Assembly (NCBI GenBank): GCA_947846985.1
Contig: CANTUZ010000025.1
Location: 16,180,100-16,244,099 of the forward strand
Length of the DNA: 64,000 nucleotides
Origin: Fratercula arctica
Lineage: Eukaryota; Chordata; Aves; Charadriiformes; Alcidae
Direction: 5' to 3'
Below, one piece after another: positions 1 to 11,637 of this stretch (positions within the stretch are counted from its first letter, which is position 1; each line of letters begins with the position of its first letter). The notes under the pieces are model-generated. The model did no database searches and had not been told where the DNA came from. It was given only the letters and a program-made list of their open reading frames with translations. The position numbers and the translations under genes were made by a program.

Positions 1-2363
1 ATAAACTCTAAAAGCTTTATGTGGGAGGGAAAAAGGATGCATTTAAAAGCCTGTTGTCCCAAACCCTTTAAATAAAGCATTTGTTCAGTTTTAATATTTA
101 ATCTTAAAGGTGAACCATGACTTTCAGTGTATATTTCCTAAGCATAATCGCTTAGTTACAAAGGACAGAGTATGGCTCCAAAGTGCAGGCAAGATATCCA
201 CACAGGGGGTAAGGAGAGCAGTCCTGCAGTGAGCCAGGTGGTCCTGTTCAGGACCTAGACTCAGCTATAGCTGGGAGAGTGGTCAGTTTCCACATGTGCC
301 CAGCTAAGGCAAGGAATAAAGGAAAGGACCACAGTCAGACAGGTACTGCTTAGTGACTTCTTTTGTATCAATGAAGAGGCAGTCATTGCTAATTGTCAGA
401 GAGAGAATGAGCATGCCTGAGTCCAGCCTCAGCTGGAGAGGAAGGAAATGCTGTGAGTGTATCTCCTGAGCAGCAGAGACAATTTCTTCTTCTAGCTCTA
501 TAAACAGATGGGTGCAACCAAGGAAGGGCAGTTGCCTTTGGGGCAGACATGATAGATCATCTCCTTTACTGCAGACTGCAAAACCATAGCTATCTTATAA
601 AGATTTTCTCCCTTTACCACATCCCCTCACATTCCTCAGGAGATATCTTCTACCTGACAGGACTTGGTCATTTTGGGGGGGTCTAAGTTATTATGATCCA
701 TTCTCCCAAAGCAGCGCGGGAACTGGTGTATCACTCAACCTTTCATAGCTGTTCAGTTTTCTTCTGAAACAATATGCTCGACATTCTGTTTTTAGAGGAA
801 AACAGTTTTGAGCAGAGGTTAAAAAGAATAGACTTTAGTTGCTTCCTTCTTCAAGAAGGCAGGAATAAGTGGAAACAGTTTTTATATTTTCCAAGAATTT
901 CCTCCATTTTCCTGGAGCATCTACTCTTTAAAAATATAACTTTGCATCTCTACTATGCCTTCCACTGAACTCCCACAGGTTTTAATGTATTCTCCTCTCA
1001 TCCCTTTTCAAGGGGTGAAAATCCTTACAGTAGGGCAGTGATTCCCCATTTCACATACATACAAATTGAGGGACCTGCCAAAAGTCAGCTAGAAAATCAA
1101 ACAAATTCCAACCTAAGACTGAAATCTCACTTATTTTTTCCCGTGACTACCCCAGCCTCAAAGTCCTTGTCATCCAGTAATGCCCATAATGAACAGAACC
1201 CTCCAAGCTAGCTAAATGGGCTTTTCCCCTCAGAGTTTGGTCTTCTCACCATTCATACTTGTATTTTGTGAGAAAAGTACAAGACCTTGCAAGCTTCCAT
1301 CATGATCAATGGTGATTTTTGAATTTAAGGTTCAAGCTGGTATTTGCATCTGTAATAAAAGACTTTGTCCATGTTCCTTGGGTCTGTAACACTAACGTTT
1401 ACCAACCTCCACCACACTTTGGCATACAGTCAGTGTCTCTCCTTGGATAGGTCAATGGCACCAGATTTCCTTCCAAGAGGCCCACACTTTTGCATCCTCC
1501 AAGCCCTTGCCTCCAGCCACACCTCTGTGCTTGTAGGAAAGAAGAAGGTGGGATGGAGGGGAAAGTGGCAGCTCCCTAAGGGATCATTCTACAAGTAAGA
1601 AGCCGGAGGGACTGCGTAGATGTAGAACTGTGCAGCACCAATAAATACAAATAAAACTCATAACAAGAAGTAAAATATTAGGGCCAAGGTAACATTTGGA
1701 CTGGAGGTTCAGCCAAGCTTTGCTTTAAATATTTTATTGCTGCAGATAAAGAGCGAGGTTATCCAACACATTTCTCTCTCTCTCTTTTTCTCTCCCTATC
1801 AACCAAAGTGGAAAAATAAAAAAAAAAATCTTAACTAGCTTTGGTTGTATTTGAGCTAGACTTCAAAGTTTCACAAAAATAAACAGTTTTAGGGGGGAGG
1901 ACTGCACAGTTGTAAAGAGAGAAAATACACTTTGAAGCCAGCAAGGGACTGCATGCCTTACACAGAGATTCACAGCACCCTCCCTGGAGCAGACAAGTGG
2001 TGTCCCCCTCCCCTCCAAGCAGCATCTCCTCTCGCACAGGGGGCTGCCTGGAAGCAACACAGTCCTTCAAAGGGATGTTGGGATGGCAGGAGCCACTACT
2101 TTGTTCTATTCTCCTTCCTCCTGCTATGCCCCTGTTGTTTTCTGCTCTGATTGATTGAAAGTTTCATGTGACTTGCTGTCACTGAGATCTGAGTTTGCAC
2201 AGCACCTAGCACAGTGTCAGTCCTGGCGAAAGCTGCTCCTCTTCTGGGACCTTCAGCCCCTGGATCTGTCTGTCTCACACAGCATATTGATGAGGGAAGA
2301 AAAAGGGAAAGGGCCTGTCATGTTTTAACCCCTTAATTCCTTCTCTCTCTTGTATCTCCACAG
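1..2363 (+). other. Intron of the CELF gene, upstream of the first visible exon
   Basis: No open frame here resembles a known protein. The stretch is read as intron because a good acceptor (pyrimidine tract followed by CCACAG) sits at its right end and the exon that follows starts in mid-codon. It holds a short CT-rich tract near 1770-1800 and short A and G runs. The preceding coding exon lies outside the window. Confidence 0.6.
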
Positions 2364-2426
2364 CACAGAGCCCCACTGCAGCAGACCCTTTGCAGCAAGC
2401 CTACACTGGAGTGCAGCAGTATGCAG
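2364..2426 (+). CDS. CELF4: CELF4 coding exon: end of the divergent linker
   Basis: This 63-nt exon begins after TCTCCACAG and ends at GCAG before GTCGTT. It starts two bases into a codon and leaves one base over. The visible residues include SPTAADPLQQAY and GVQQYA, the Ala/Gln-rich end of the linker between RRM2 and RRM3 in CELF3-6 proteins. CELF proteins bind UGU-rich RNA and control splicing, stability and translation; CELF4 is mainly neuronal. The left-over G joins CT of the next exon to make Ala, so frame is kept. A second AG lies 5 nt downstream of the acceptor, but its use would shift frame. The donor is non-consensus (GTCGTT) yet is the only one that keeps phase. Confidence 0.82.
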
Positions 2427-4088
2427 GTCGTTAGTATTAACACTTTCTCCTAATAAACCTTTCTCTTTTCTAAAGCTTTTAATCTCTGAACATGCCTGAA
2501 GGGGCTGGGGGGAGATGTTTGCTGATACAGGGGCGAGCTGGGGGCCACAGACTCTCAGATTAAATTTGCACTTCTTGTGAAAACAAACAAAAAGCCCAGG
2601 GTCTTCTCTCCCTAAGGAGACAACCTCCTCCCTTTCCCCAGGGAAAGGCTCTCACTGACCTGTACCTTGGTGCAGCTTCACTGGCAGGACCAGGTCTAGT
2701 CTGCTTAGCACAGTGCACAAGTGCAAAATCAGGCCACAGATTTGGAGGCCACTTTCTATAACAGGTCTCCTGAGTGCTGCAGTGAGGAAGGGAGATGGGC
2801 AACCAGACCCTGCAGAGCCACTGCTGCTGTGCCTGGCAGGGTATGATATGCCTGCACATACCCATATTTTAGGGTGTATCTACACTGGCCATACCCCATC
2901 TAGTTAGCTTGAGGCTTGCTTAGGAGCTATGCAGACATACTCCTGGCTTCCCATCAGCTTTCTCCACAGTTCCCAATGGGTCAGCCTCCACTCACGCCGC
3001 CCTGTATGCTGAGCAGCTCCTTCACATTTGATGGACTGACACCAGCCAAAGTGACCTGGTGCAGACCACGACCCTGCCGTGTTCAGCCTCCCCTCACGAG
3101 GTGTCCATGGCCAATGTTGAGGAAGCTGTCACCCCAAAGTCATTATTTCCTGTGGTAACTGGAGCGATCATGGGCTCCCACTGAGGAATGGCTATTATCT
3201 CATGTCAACGCTGTATCTGGAAACTTAATTTAATTCTCCATGTAGGGCTTCATTTGCTAGTGTTTTAGTTATTGTCATTTATTGCTTGTGAGGTTTGATA
3301 GATGGGAAGCAGCTCAACCCTTTGAGCTGTTAATTAATCCCTCTGCACACACATGGCCCCTATCCCCCTCTCTCTGGGCTCACAGGCGACCCATACTCTG
3401 TATTTTTAGCAGCAAGGCACATCATCTGTGGCACTGAATGGCTCCCCTTGTCTGCTTGGTGGGGGAGCTGAGGTGGGGAAAATTGTTTAATTGCTGCACA
3501 CTGTTTCCAATGTGTTTATGTGAGAGAGAGGAAGTCTCTATGGACATGAAAGAAAATGTATATCCGAGAGTGTATGTACAACTGTGCCTATACATATGTG
3601 GGCATACGAAGGTTAAAGTAAGGGAGGAAACACACGTGTGAACAGTTTTTATGAGCATGTGAATTAATCAGGGTGCAAGAGAGATTACACAGGGAAACGT
3701 GTGCATGCACTCTTTGTGTGGCTGTCAGCATGGGCATCAATGCGCTGAGCTCGTGAATTAATATGTTTGTGGTACCATCTGGGGTGGTTACGCATCTCTG
3801 CTGGGAGAGATCTCAGCAGAGACCTCCATTTACACCGCGTGGCTGTCCCCGGTGTTACTGCTGACAAAGCTGAAGGGAGGGTGGGTGCTCAGGGCTATGT
3901 GGCACTTCCTGGGACATGACCATTGTGCTTCTGCCACATCTCAGGCTGCACAAGATGGCCCTTCACAGAGCCAAAATGCAGGGGGAAAGCCCACCTCTAG
4001 CTTGGTATAATGGTTTGGAGTGAAAGCTCCTTGCTTCCCAGCACTGAAATCTGTCCCTCTTTCTTCTCTCCCTTTCTTTCTCCTATAG
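2427..4088 (+). other. Intron between visible CELF4 exons 1 and 2
   Basis: This is a 1.66-kb intron bounded by GTCGTT and a pyrimidine-rich acceptor ending CTATAG. No coding signal or recognisable repeat was seen. The part around 3180-3345 is AT-rich with paired TTAATTAA-like motifs and could be a conserved non-coding block, but this is only an impression. Confidence 0.6.
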
Positions 4089-4169
4089 CTGCTTATCCTG
4101 CTGCTTATAGTCAGATTAGCCAAGCATTCCCACAGCTGCCTCCCATGATCCCACAGCAACAGAGAGAAG
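4089..4169 (+). CDS. CELF4: CELF4 coding exon: QISQAF / [10 protein letters not shown] linker segment
   Basis: This 81-nt exon follows CTCCTATAG and is followed by GTAAAT, a good donor. It encodes a Tyr/Ala/Gln/Pro-rich stretch containing [12 protein letters not shown] and [10 protein letters not shown], immediately N-terminal to RRM3. The QISQAF and PPMIPQQQ wording is what I associate with CELF4 rather than CELF3, 5 or 6, and it is the main reason for the symbol. The phase is 2 bases in and 1 base out. The trailing G joins GA of the next exon to make Gly of the REGPEGC junction. The paralogue call comes from memory of the family, not from a search. Confidence 0.88.
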
Positions 4170-7100
4170 GTAAATGGACTGTAAATGGCCCCAGCACACC
4201 ATCCCCATCACATTGGTTCCCCTCCTCGTACACCTAGAGAGTATCCATTAAACACCTGATTACTTTGAATCCCTGGTCCACTGAGTCTTTGCACCATTTC
4301 CACATGTGGCACAGCATCATTGGCACGAACAGTAGTATGCAGGAACACCCTCATGGGGAATTGCTGATGAGATCTCCTCAGTCCCCAGGGAGGGGACCAT
4401 GCTGATATGCACAGGCCATGGAAAGACCTGCTAGCAACAAAGGCAATGATACCCAGTGGGGGTCTGTGTTCGAGACAAGCAACAAGAATGTGGATAAAAA
4501 TGCAATTACATTGGAATAAAGAATTTAATAGGAAAGAAAGCTTTGGTGGCCCTTAATTAGAAGCCAGCAATGTAATTTCAGACATCTGCTATTTAGAGAA
4601 CAAGGACCTGCTATTTAGAGGAGCTGATCTAGTCCTTTCAGCCTCCTTTGATAATCTGGAAACAGAAATCAGCCCTTTTAGAGCAGAATCTCTGTATCAG
4701 AATGAGACAAATCATATAGTAAAAGTACCTATTTCTTTACATTGACTGAATTATCTAGTCTGCAGGACTGGATAGCTTCACTGGAGACATGAAAGGTAAT
4801 GAGAGGTGAATCTCCCACTATTGCATGTAATGTTTGGAGAGACAACCATGCCATTTAATGTTCCCTTTACAGTCAGTAAGGAGCAGTGGGATCCTCAGGG
4901 GCAACCCACTTGGGTAGTCCCAATTGTCCTCCAGGGAGTCCACTGCTCCTTTTTGACAAGAAGAGGGGACTGCTTGCCTAAGTGAGGCATTTAAGTCAGG
5001 TGCTTCAGCTTTGTGTAGAGACCCTCATTTTAAATAACTACATTTCAACTTTTATCCTCTATTAGATCACTAATTCAGATGTATTCTATGTTATTCATGT
5101 TATTTTATATATATAATGACATTTAATATTTTAATATAGTGTAACAGTCAGAATGAAATTAATCAAGATTACGCTATCAAACTAAAAAATTCTGATAGCC
5201 TAGAACTACTTTGGGGGAGAAATCTCATTTTGTAAGAAAATTAGAAATGTCATCATTTCGATCTAATTTGGAATTAATTTTTTTCCGATGTCAGAATTTC
5301 CTGAGGAACACAACTTCCAGCTCCTGATTAGCTCTAGTACATGTCCCTGCTGTGAGAACAGATGCACAGACCTAACGTATCATTACAGAGATGTTCCCCC
5401 CATGCTGAAGGACTTTGCTTTTTATTACTTACTGGAGCTAGATTAAGCACAGGACAAAATGGCAAGCAGATCATTGCTCAGCATAGCATTGTGCCAGGAA
5501 CCATCAGAAGCAAGGGACAGCTATTGTGCACACTTTGAAGACCCACTGCCCAAAGACCTCTGTGTTCGCAAGGTATGGTGTGTCTCTGTGGGTTGAGGGT
5601 GTGTCACCCAGTGGACAAGTTATATCTCATAACTCCTCACTCCTTCCTGTAAGCAGCTGGTATTGAGAATGGTTGCGGGCCAGATATATGAGATGAACCA
5701 CCAGTCCAATGCAGGTTGCTGTTCCCAGTGTCCTCAGGCTTGTGACTCATCTGCCCTGTGCTCAAACATACTGAGGACTGAATAGCAAGCAGATGCAGAA
5801 AAGGCAATGAAATTCCAGCCTCTGAGTATTTGCTGTAGAGGTGAGGTGTGTAGCTGACCAAAGGGCTGCAGGATAACTTCATACAACCTTGCAGGACAGA
5901 CCATTTTTAATTACTGTTGGAAGAGCAGTCTAGTCATAGCCTTTCCTTATGACACTGATTCCTGGTGTTGGGGATGCAATGTGATAGATAGCTGATGTCA
6001 GCACGGGTATATATTTACCCATATTGCCAGTGGACACCCAGGGATAGGTTGAGTCTGCGGCTCCCCCCATGCTAAAAAACTAACAATGAGCTGGAGGGTG
6101 AGGAGCATAGGCAGAGCAATGGCTTAGCAACTCAGGTCTAATCCAGCCAAATCAACATGGACCCACCACAGAGTTCTCTACCATGTGCTTCTGTGCCCTC
6201 AATCATGGGTTTTTCCATTATCCAGCATGGTTTGCCTGTAATTTACAGACCATTCATAAACTGTGTGTTCCTTAAAATTTTTCCTTTCCTTTTTGTCCGA
6301 ATCAAGGCTATCTGTGCTTCTTGTGTATTAATGAATAGAAATATCTATAACTTAAAGCCATAAAACCAAGAGCCATGGTAGATGTCAGGGTAGAAATGAA
6401 CCTTGATTCTCTTCTCATAATGTGTCATGAAGATTAGATTTCGAGCGGACTTACAGCCCTTTTGAAAACCAAAGTAAAGTGTGTGGTAAATAATTTTAGT
6501 ACTGTATTCAACCTTGAACTGCCAAGTATACTGATCTCCAACAATCCATTAACTCAGTCCAAAACAAGACCTTTCTCTCCAACAAGATAGTTGGAGTCTT
6601 CACTAAGGTTTTGCCATACCAGCTGTGATCTTCCTCTTGCACCCGTGATCCTGATCGAGTCCTTTATAACTCATTGCATGTGTGCACTGAGAACTATCTT
6701 AGCTCTTAGAATCATAGAATCATAGAATTGCCTAGGTTGGAAGGGACCTTTCAGATCATCTAGTCCAACAATCAACCTAACTCTGACAAAAACCATCACT
6801 AAACTGTATCTCTAAGCAGTATGTCATTCTTTTTTAAAGAATTTGCCAGTTTTACAGAGCAAACTGCTGGCTCTGGTGATGTCAGTGGGAATTTTGCCAC
6901 TAATTGCAGCAAAGCTAAGATTTTACCCATTCTATTATAAAGTGGATCTCAAATCCCACAGCAGAAGTGCTCTGGGGCATGTTCAGATGAAGGAATGAAT
7001 TTTTCCCTGCTATTCTGGACCGTGGTCTTCTCCTGGGCAGAATTTTCTCAATTCTAACAGACACCTAAGGGGGTCACTATTTGTTTAACACTTTCAGACT

Positions 7101-9006
7101 GTTTCATATCTAGTTTATCATGCCAATAACTCCACATTGTGTGGAAATGAACTGCAGAAAGGACTGAAGAAAGGATAGTTGCTCAGTGAGGAGAGTAAGG
7201 AAGAGGCAGACGAGAGTTGAGGGGAAGATGGAAAAGCTTGGCATGAAATAGGGGAGCCTGATTGTGGGCCACTGAGGTTCAAAAGTAATTTAGCTAAGCA
7301 GATGATCGGGTGCCTAATTAGTTAATTATCCCACCATACCACTATCCCCCCCATTGGAAGAAACCCTGTTACCATCCTCATGACCTCTAGGAAATGCACA
7401 AGTTGCAAAGGATCAGCTATTCCTTCATGACAGTCCTTTTAGCAAATTAGTGGGGAAAATTGTGCTTAGCAAATATTCATTACAGCTTCATTTTCCATTA
7501 ATCCAAAAGGAAATGTGGAGAGCCTGTGACTTCAATCACGCTGAGGCCCAGGAATTTTAATGAGCTTTAAATGGGCATCTGTCAGAATCCTGACTTCGCC
7601 GTACTTCTGCCAGCCAGGGGGGATGAGTAATGGCTAACAAAAGGTGGAAGCATCTAGGCAAGCTCCTCTCCCTAACAGGAAAGTCAAAGTTGTGATTTGC
7701 TGTGTTATGACACCATAATTATGCCCTGATGAAGAAAATGAGAGTATTAAAAAAGCCCTTTCCTTCCCCACACTGTGCCCCAGATGTACATGGGGGAAAG
7801 TTGGCTGAGTCAGGTCACAGGGTTGTAGGCACATGGGCTGGGAGGAAAGAGGAAACCCTATTTCCCTCAGTCCTCTTATGCTCACGGCAAGGAACACTCA
7901 CTGTACCACTTCATCTCGACTCCCATGAGTAAAGCAGAGCTGGAGTTACCTGTCAAGGTCAGTGCAGAGCTGGGCAGCAGCTGGAAGTACCTTTAGAAAT
8001 AAGACCATGAAAAAAGCAATCCCTGCCTGCTCAAATTATACTGTTTTCTGCCAGTGAACACTGTAAGGGGTTTAAATGTTTATTTTTTTCAACAAAACCA
8101 CTTGGACACACCTGTTCCCTTTTGATTTTTGCTCAAGTACCATGTGCTTAAAAATAAGTCACATCATTGAAAAGTTTCATTCTAGGCTATCTGATCAGAG
8201 GCAGATTCCCCCTCTTCTGCCCCAAAATACAATTTCAGCTGAACATTTTCTGAGGGTCTCTACTTTAACAAAACTGCATATTCCAACTAAAGACTCTTCT
8301 CTGGATATTTTTCCAAGCACCTTCTGAAGTCTGTAAGAATATGTGTTACAGCACCGAGGCGAAAAAGGCAATTCCTCTTGTTTAGTAATTTAGATTTAAA
8401 TACATCTGTAGTCTCTCTTGCAGAACCCTCTAGAATGGGGGACATGGACAAACTGTCCAGATTTAGGGGAGTCTTCAGGATGAGTCGAGCTGTGGGGCTG
8501 AATGTAAAATTCTACAAAACAAAATAAGCCTGTGGGTTTGTGCATATCTTTCTACTTATCACAGTCCTCACACAGATACAAGAAGGATAATGAAACTTCT
8601 GCATGCAGACATTGAGAAGAGGCAAGGGTTAGTGTGGGTCACCCAAAACTCTACAGATTAAATGAGATTATAAGGAGCAAAGAAAAACTATGAACTTCAT
8701 TCTTTCATTCTTTTTGTTCTTATTCCTCCATTCTGTCTTTCCATGGCCACATGTGTTGCTGCATTTCTCTGCCTCTAGATTTTATCCTGATGTCAGTCCT
8801 GGGAAGGTTAATGAAATTAGCATAGCCTCTAGGTGATTTTCTGAGTTCCTGGTCTTCTGCTTTGTCCATTCCTCTGAGACTACAGGCTTCTTCCTAGAGG
8901 TGACCCCTCACCAGACAGAGATAAGGGATGGCAAAGTAAATCTCCACCATGTGCTTTCTCATATCCTATTTCTCTCCATTCATGGGTCATCTTTTTCTCT
9001 TGATAG
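4170..9006 (+). other. Intron between visible CELF4 exons 2 and 3
   Basis: This 4.8-kb intron holds one short CR1 tail (6708-6825) and otherwise no recognised element. It is AT-rich around 5040-5300. A block at about 7260-7600 is rich in TAATTA/ATTAAT motifs and lacks simple repeats, so it is a candidate conserved intronic element (inference only). Confidence 0.6.
6708..6825 (-). repeat. CR1 LINE 3'-end fragment
   Basis: Read on the + strand, the fragment opens with tandem AATCATAGA units followed by GGTTGGAAGGGACC and ATCATCTAGTCCAAC, the reverse complement of a CR1 3' terminus. It then drifts through a CTAAACTGTATCTCTAAGC stretch that resembles the older CR1 3' region. It is strongly 5'-truncated and lacks ORF2 coding capacity. 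Confidence 0.85.
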
Positions 9007-9150
9007 GACCAGAGGGCTGTAACCTGTTTATCTACCATCTGCCCCAGGAGTTTGGGGATGCTGAGCTGATGCAAATGTTCCTGCCTTTCGGTAATGTCAT
9101 CTCCTCGAAAGTGTTTGTGGATCGGGCGACAAACCAAAGTAAATGCTTTG
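9007..9150 (+). CDS. CELF4: CELF4 coding exon: first two thirds of RRM3
   Basis: This 144-nt exon encodes 48 residues starting [16 protein letters not shown] and ending [14 protein letters not shown] is the RNP2 strand of the third RNA-recognition motif. KCFG is the first half of RNP1, which is completed by FVSF in the next exon 22 kb away. The acceptor is TTGATAG and the donor GTGGGT; the phase is 2 in, 1 out. RRM3 with the linker gives CELF proteins much of their UGU-rich RNA binding. Nothing is broken: no stop, no frameshift, and conserved aromatic positions are present. An internal GT donor (9091) would shorten the exon by 60 nt in frame. CELF3, 5 and 6 are close in RRM3, so this exon alone does not fix the paralogue. 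Confidence 0.93.
9091..9096 (+). other. Candidate alternative 5' splice site inside the RRM3 exon
   Basis: The sequence TTCG|GTAATG gives a donor at least as close to consensus as the end-of-exon donor (G|GTGGGT). Both leave the same single G, so either can join the 31414 exon in frame. Use of this site would delete 20 codons (NVISSK through SKCFG) covering the middle strands of RRM3 and half of RNP1. Usage is inferred. Confidence 0.5.
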
Positions 9151-10931
9151 GTGGGTAAAGATAACAAAACAATTAGATTCGTCCAGGAAAGGGCTTTCTC
9201 TGAATACTTTACCTTTCAAACTGCTTTCTTTCTGCTTAAGCTTTATGATTTCTCTCAATTTACTCCTGTCGATACTTCCCCCTTCCCTCTTTCTCTCCTA
9301 ATTGTCTCATGCTCAGAGTTGTGTGTGCTGCTTAGAGGTGAAGGTTTGGCATCTGCCCAGCAGCAGGGTGCTGCGGCTGCTGGTGGTGGGGTGGAAAATT
9401 TCCCTCCTTGGAAGGGGAGCTGAGGAGGGTACAGAAAAGACTAAAGCACCTGGAGCAAAATGGAGGGGGCTGGGGGGGTAGGTGAAATACTGGCAAGGTC
9501 AGCAGAGGGAGCATGTGGCAGAAGGGGAATTTCTGTACCTAAGGAAAAGGAAAAACAAGTCATGGGTTTGAAGGGATGACAGAGCTGTGGGGGCAGCTTT
9601 CCAGCAGCTGTGATGCATTAGACTGCAAGGGGATGAACATCAGCTGAAAGCCTAGTCTTCTGGGGGGATAGCTGTTTGGTGGACCACACGCAGCCATGCC
9701 CTGAGCCCGCTGGACCTGAGCCAGCACCACAGTAGATACTGATAGACCGAGCTAACCCTGTGCCTCAGCTGACAGGACATGCTAAGAGGCCAGGTTTGAA
9801 AGCTGCACCATGCTCACACAGCTCTGGCCTCACTGCTGGCTCAACCCACCAGCTGGAGCATGGAAAGAGCACAGCCTCAGCTGCCTGTGAGCCACCGGCT
9901 AGGGACACCCTGAGCTGCACCCACAAATGGAGGACTTGGCCAGCCAACAGCCATGTGGTGATGTGTGTGTGCATGGTGTCTTAGTGGGATCCCGCTGTTT
10001 GCAAAGGTGTTGCTATGAAGGGTCCCTTCTGGCAGTGCAGCAGTATGGGGAGCCTGCCACATTTGATCCCATCCCACCTGGTGGACAGGGAATCTCCCCC
10101 ATCCATGTGCCTACCACTGGGATGTGCAATTTCTGGTTCTCCACCATCCTACGCTCTTTGCAGACCTTCCCTGAGAAGTGCAATGGGACAAACTATTGCT
10201 TTTCTTTTCCTGTTACTTGCAGCTGATCTGGACATTCTCACACAAACTTCCAGAGTTAAGACTTATTGGAGTTTCATTTGATTTCAAAGCCACTTTCAGT
10301 CTCCGCACTATGCTGCCTTCCCCTTCCTCTCCTGGACAGCCCACCTCCCAAAACTCTTACCTCATCCCTTACTAGCTTTGGTGCATGTCAGACAGTACTT
10401 CCAAGAGTTTCATGCCCCTTCTCTATGCACAGTTCCTCCTGCCCATTCACAGAGGGCCTGAAAGGGCTATTTTCCCCTGTCCCCTGATGTAAGGGGACAC
10501 AGCATTCCCCTTCACCAGTCATTGGGTTTCTGCACTCTCAATCACTAGAGGAATGAAGGACAAAAGAGTTTGGTGTGAAGGGGCAGTTGTGAAATTCAAA
10601 TGAGAAATTACGAATTAGTCCCATTCTCTCCAGAGACCACCTGCTTTTTAGTGCTTTAACCATATAAAAGCTCATAACAAGATGAGCAGACCAGCACAGC
10701 TCTAGGTGACATTGAAAACTAATGCTCCAAGGATACCCACAGGTTAGAAATGGACATTTGGCAATGAAATTGCCATTCCTCTCATAAATATTTAGGGGAC
10801 TACTGAGCCTGGTTCTCCACATATTGACAAGCGGAAAGACCAAAGATAAATGGAGAAGAAGTGAGATGAGAGCCAAGTCCAGTAAGGGAGAGTATTTCTG
10901 GACAGGTATTAACCTTATCTCCTCTTAGCTC

Positions 10932-11472
10932 TGTTACCTCCCGGTCTGACTACGTTGGGCCCAGGAGAGATTCGCAATGATTCCAAGCGTGAGATTAAGA
11001 CACAAACGAGGCCAGATGCTGCTCACTGCAGGTTTATTGTTATTCCCCAGCAATAGTCACTGAGACGAGTGATAAAGGCGGAAGTAGAGGAAAGGCAGAA
11101 AGGAGAAGCAGTATTATGGAGCATAGCAAGAGTATAGTCACCACCACAGGCCTGACAGCATCTCGACGGTCCTCTGGAATTCAGCAGCGTCCCATTGATC
11201 TGTGGTTCTCAAGTCATGATGGTGGTGGGGGTCCCGGTTCCCAATTGTGGTGGGTCACCGTACCAGTTATAGTCTAGGTTGGTCCGTAGCTTGACCAATC
11301 AGCATGACGGTGGCCTTTGCCCAGCTAATTGTTGTTTGACACGGTTGTCGTATGAGCTCTTCCTACCTTTGTTGCTTGGTCAGAGCTTGGTTTAGCACAG
11401 TCATTGTGACATAGCAAGTTTGAGGTAGTGGGACAAGTCCAGGCAAGCCCAAGGGTAGACAGGGTCTGGCTT
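10932..11472 (-). repeat. LTR-like repeat, copy 1
   Basis: This stretch matches 23934-24474 along its length, with many substitutions and small indels. On the - strand it contains an AATAAA hexamer (within ATTCCCCAGCAATAG...CAGGTTTATTG read from +) followed by a T/GT-rich run, and its 3' end reads GGTAACA. This is the layout of R-U5 of a retroviral LTR ending in CA. The 5' boundary is uncertain because the similarity continues past the TGTCACAATGAC point to about 11472. No target-site duplication could be defined. Family unknown to me. Confidence 0.6.
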
Positions 11473-11549
11473 TTCATTTGTTTTGTTAAGTCCACTGAAG
11501 GGATCTGAGCAGAAATTTTTCTTAATATTGAGTCTTACTGGGAGACCCT

Positions 11550-11637
11550 GCACCTGCTCTAGGTGACCCTGCAGGGAGGTTGGACTAGATGATCTCCAGA
11601 GGTCCCTTCCAACCCTACGATTCTGTGATTCTGTGAA
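11550..11637 (+). repeat. CR1 LINE 3'-end fragment
   Basis: CTCTAGGTGACCCTGC, GGTTGGACTAGATGATC and GGTCCCTTCCAACCC, followed by tandem ATTCTGTG units, are a CR1 3' terminus in + orientation. Fewer than 100 bp remain. It lies about 80 bp from the end of the LTR-like repeat. Confidence 0.88.

Noticed and set aside
1365..1598. Frame of 77 codons with hydrophobic start
   Set aside because: It starts with a non-ATG codon, has no motif and lies in an intron.
2364..2426. CELF3, CELF5 or CELF6 as the host gene
   Set aside because: RRM3 is nearly the same in all, but the QISQAF / PPMIPQQQ linker and the [15 protein letters not shown] stretch fit CELF4 best from memory; not tested by a search.
10932..11417. 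TAGC / TAGC flanking copy 1 of the LTR-like repeat as a target duplication
   Set aside because: The sequence following the right-hand TAGC (GCAAGTTTG) is shared with copy 2, so it belongs to the repeat, and four bases are too few.
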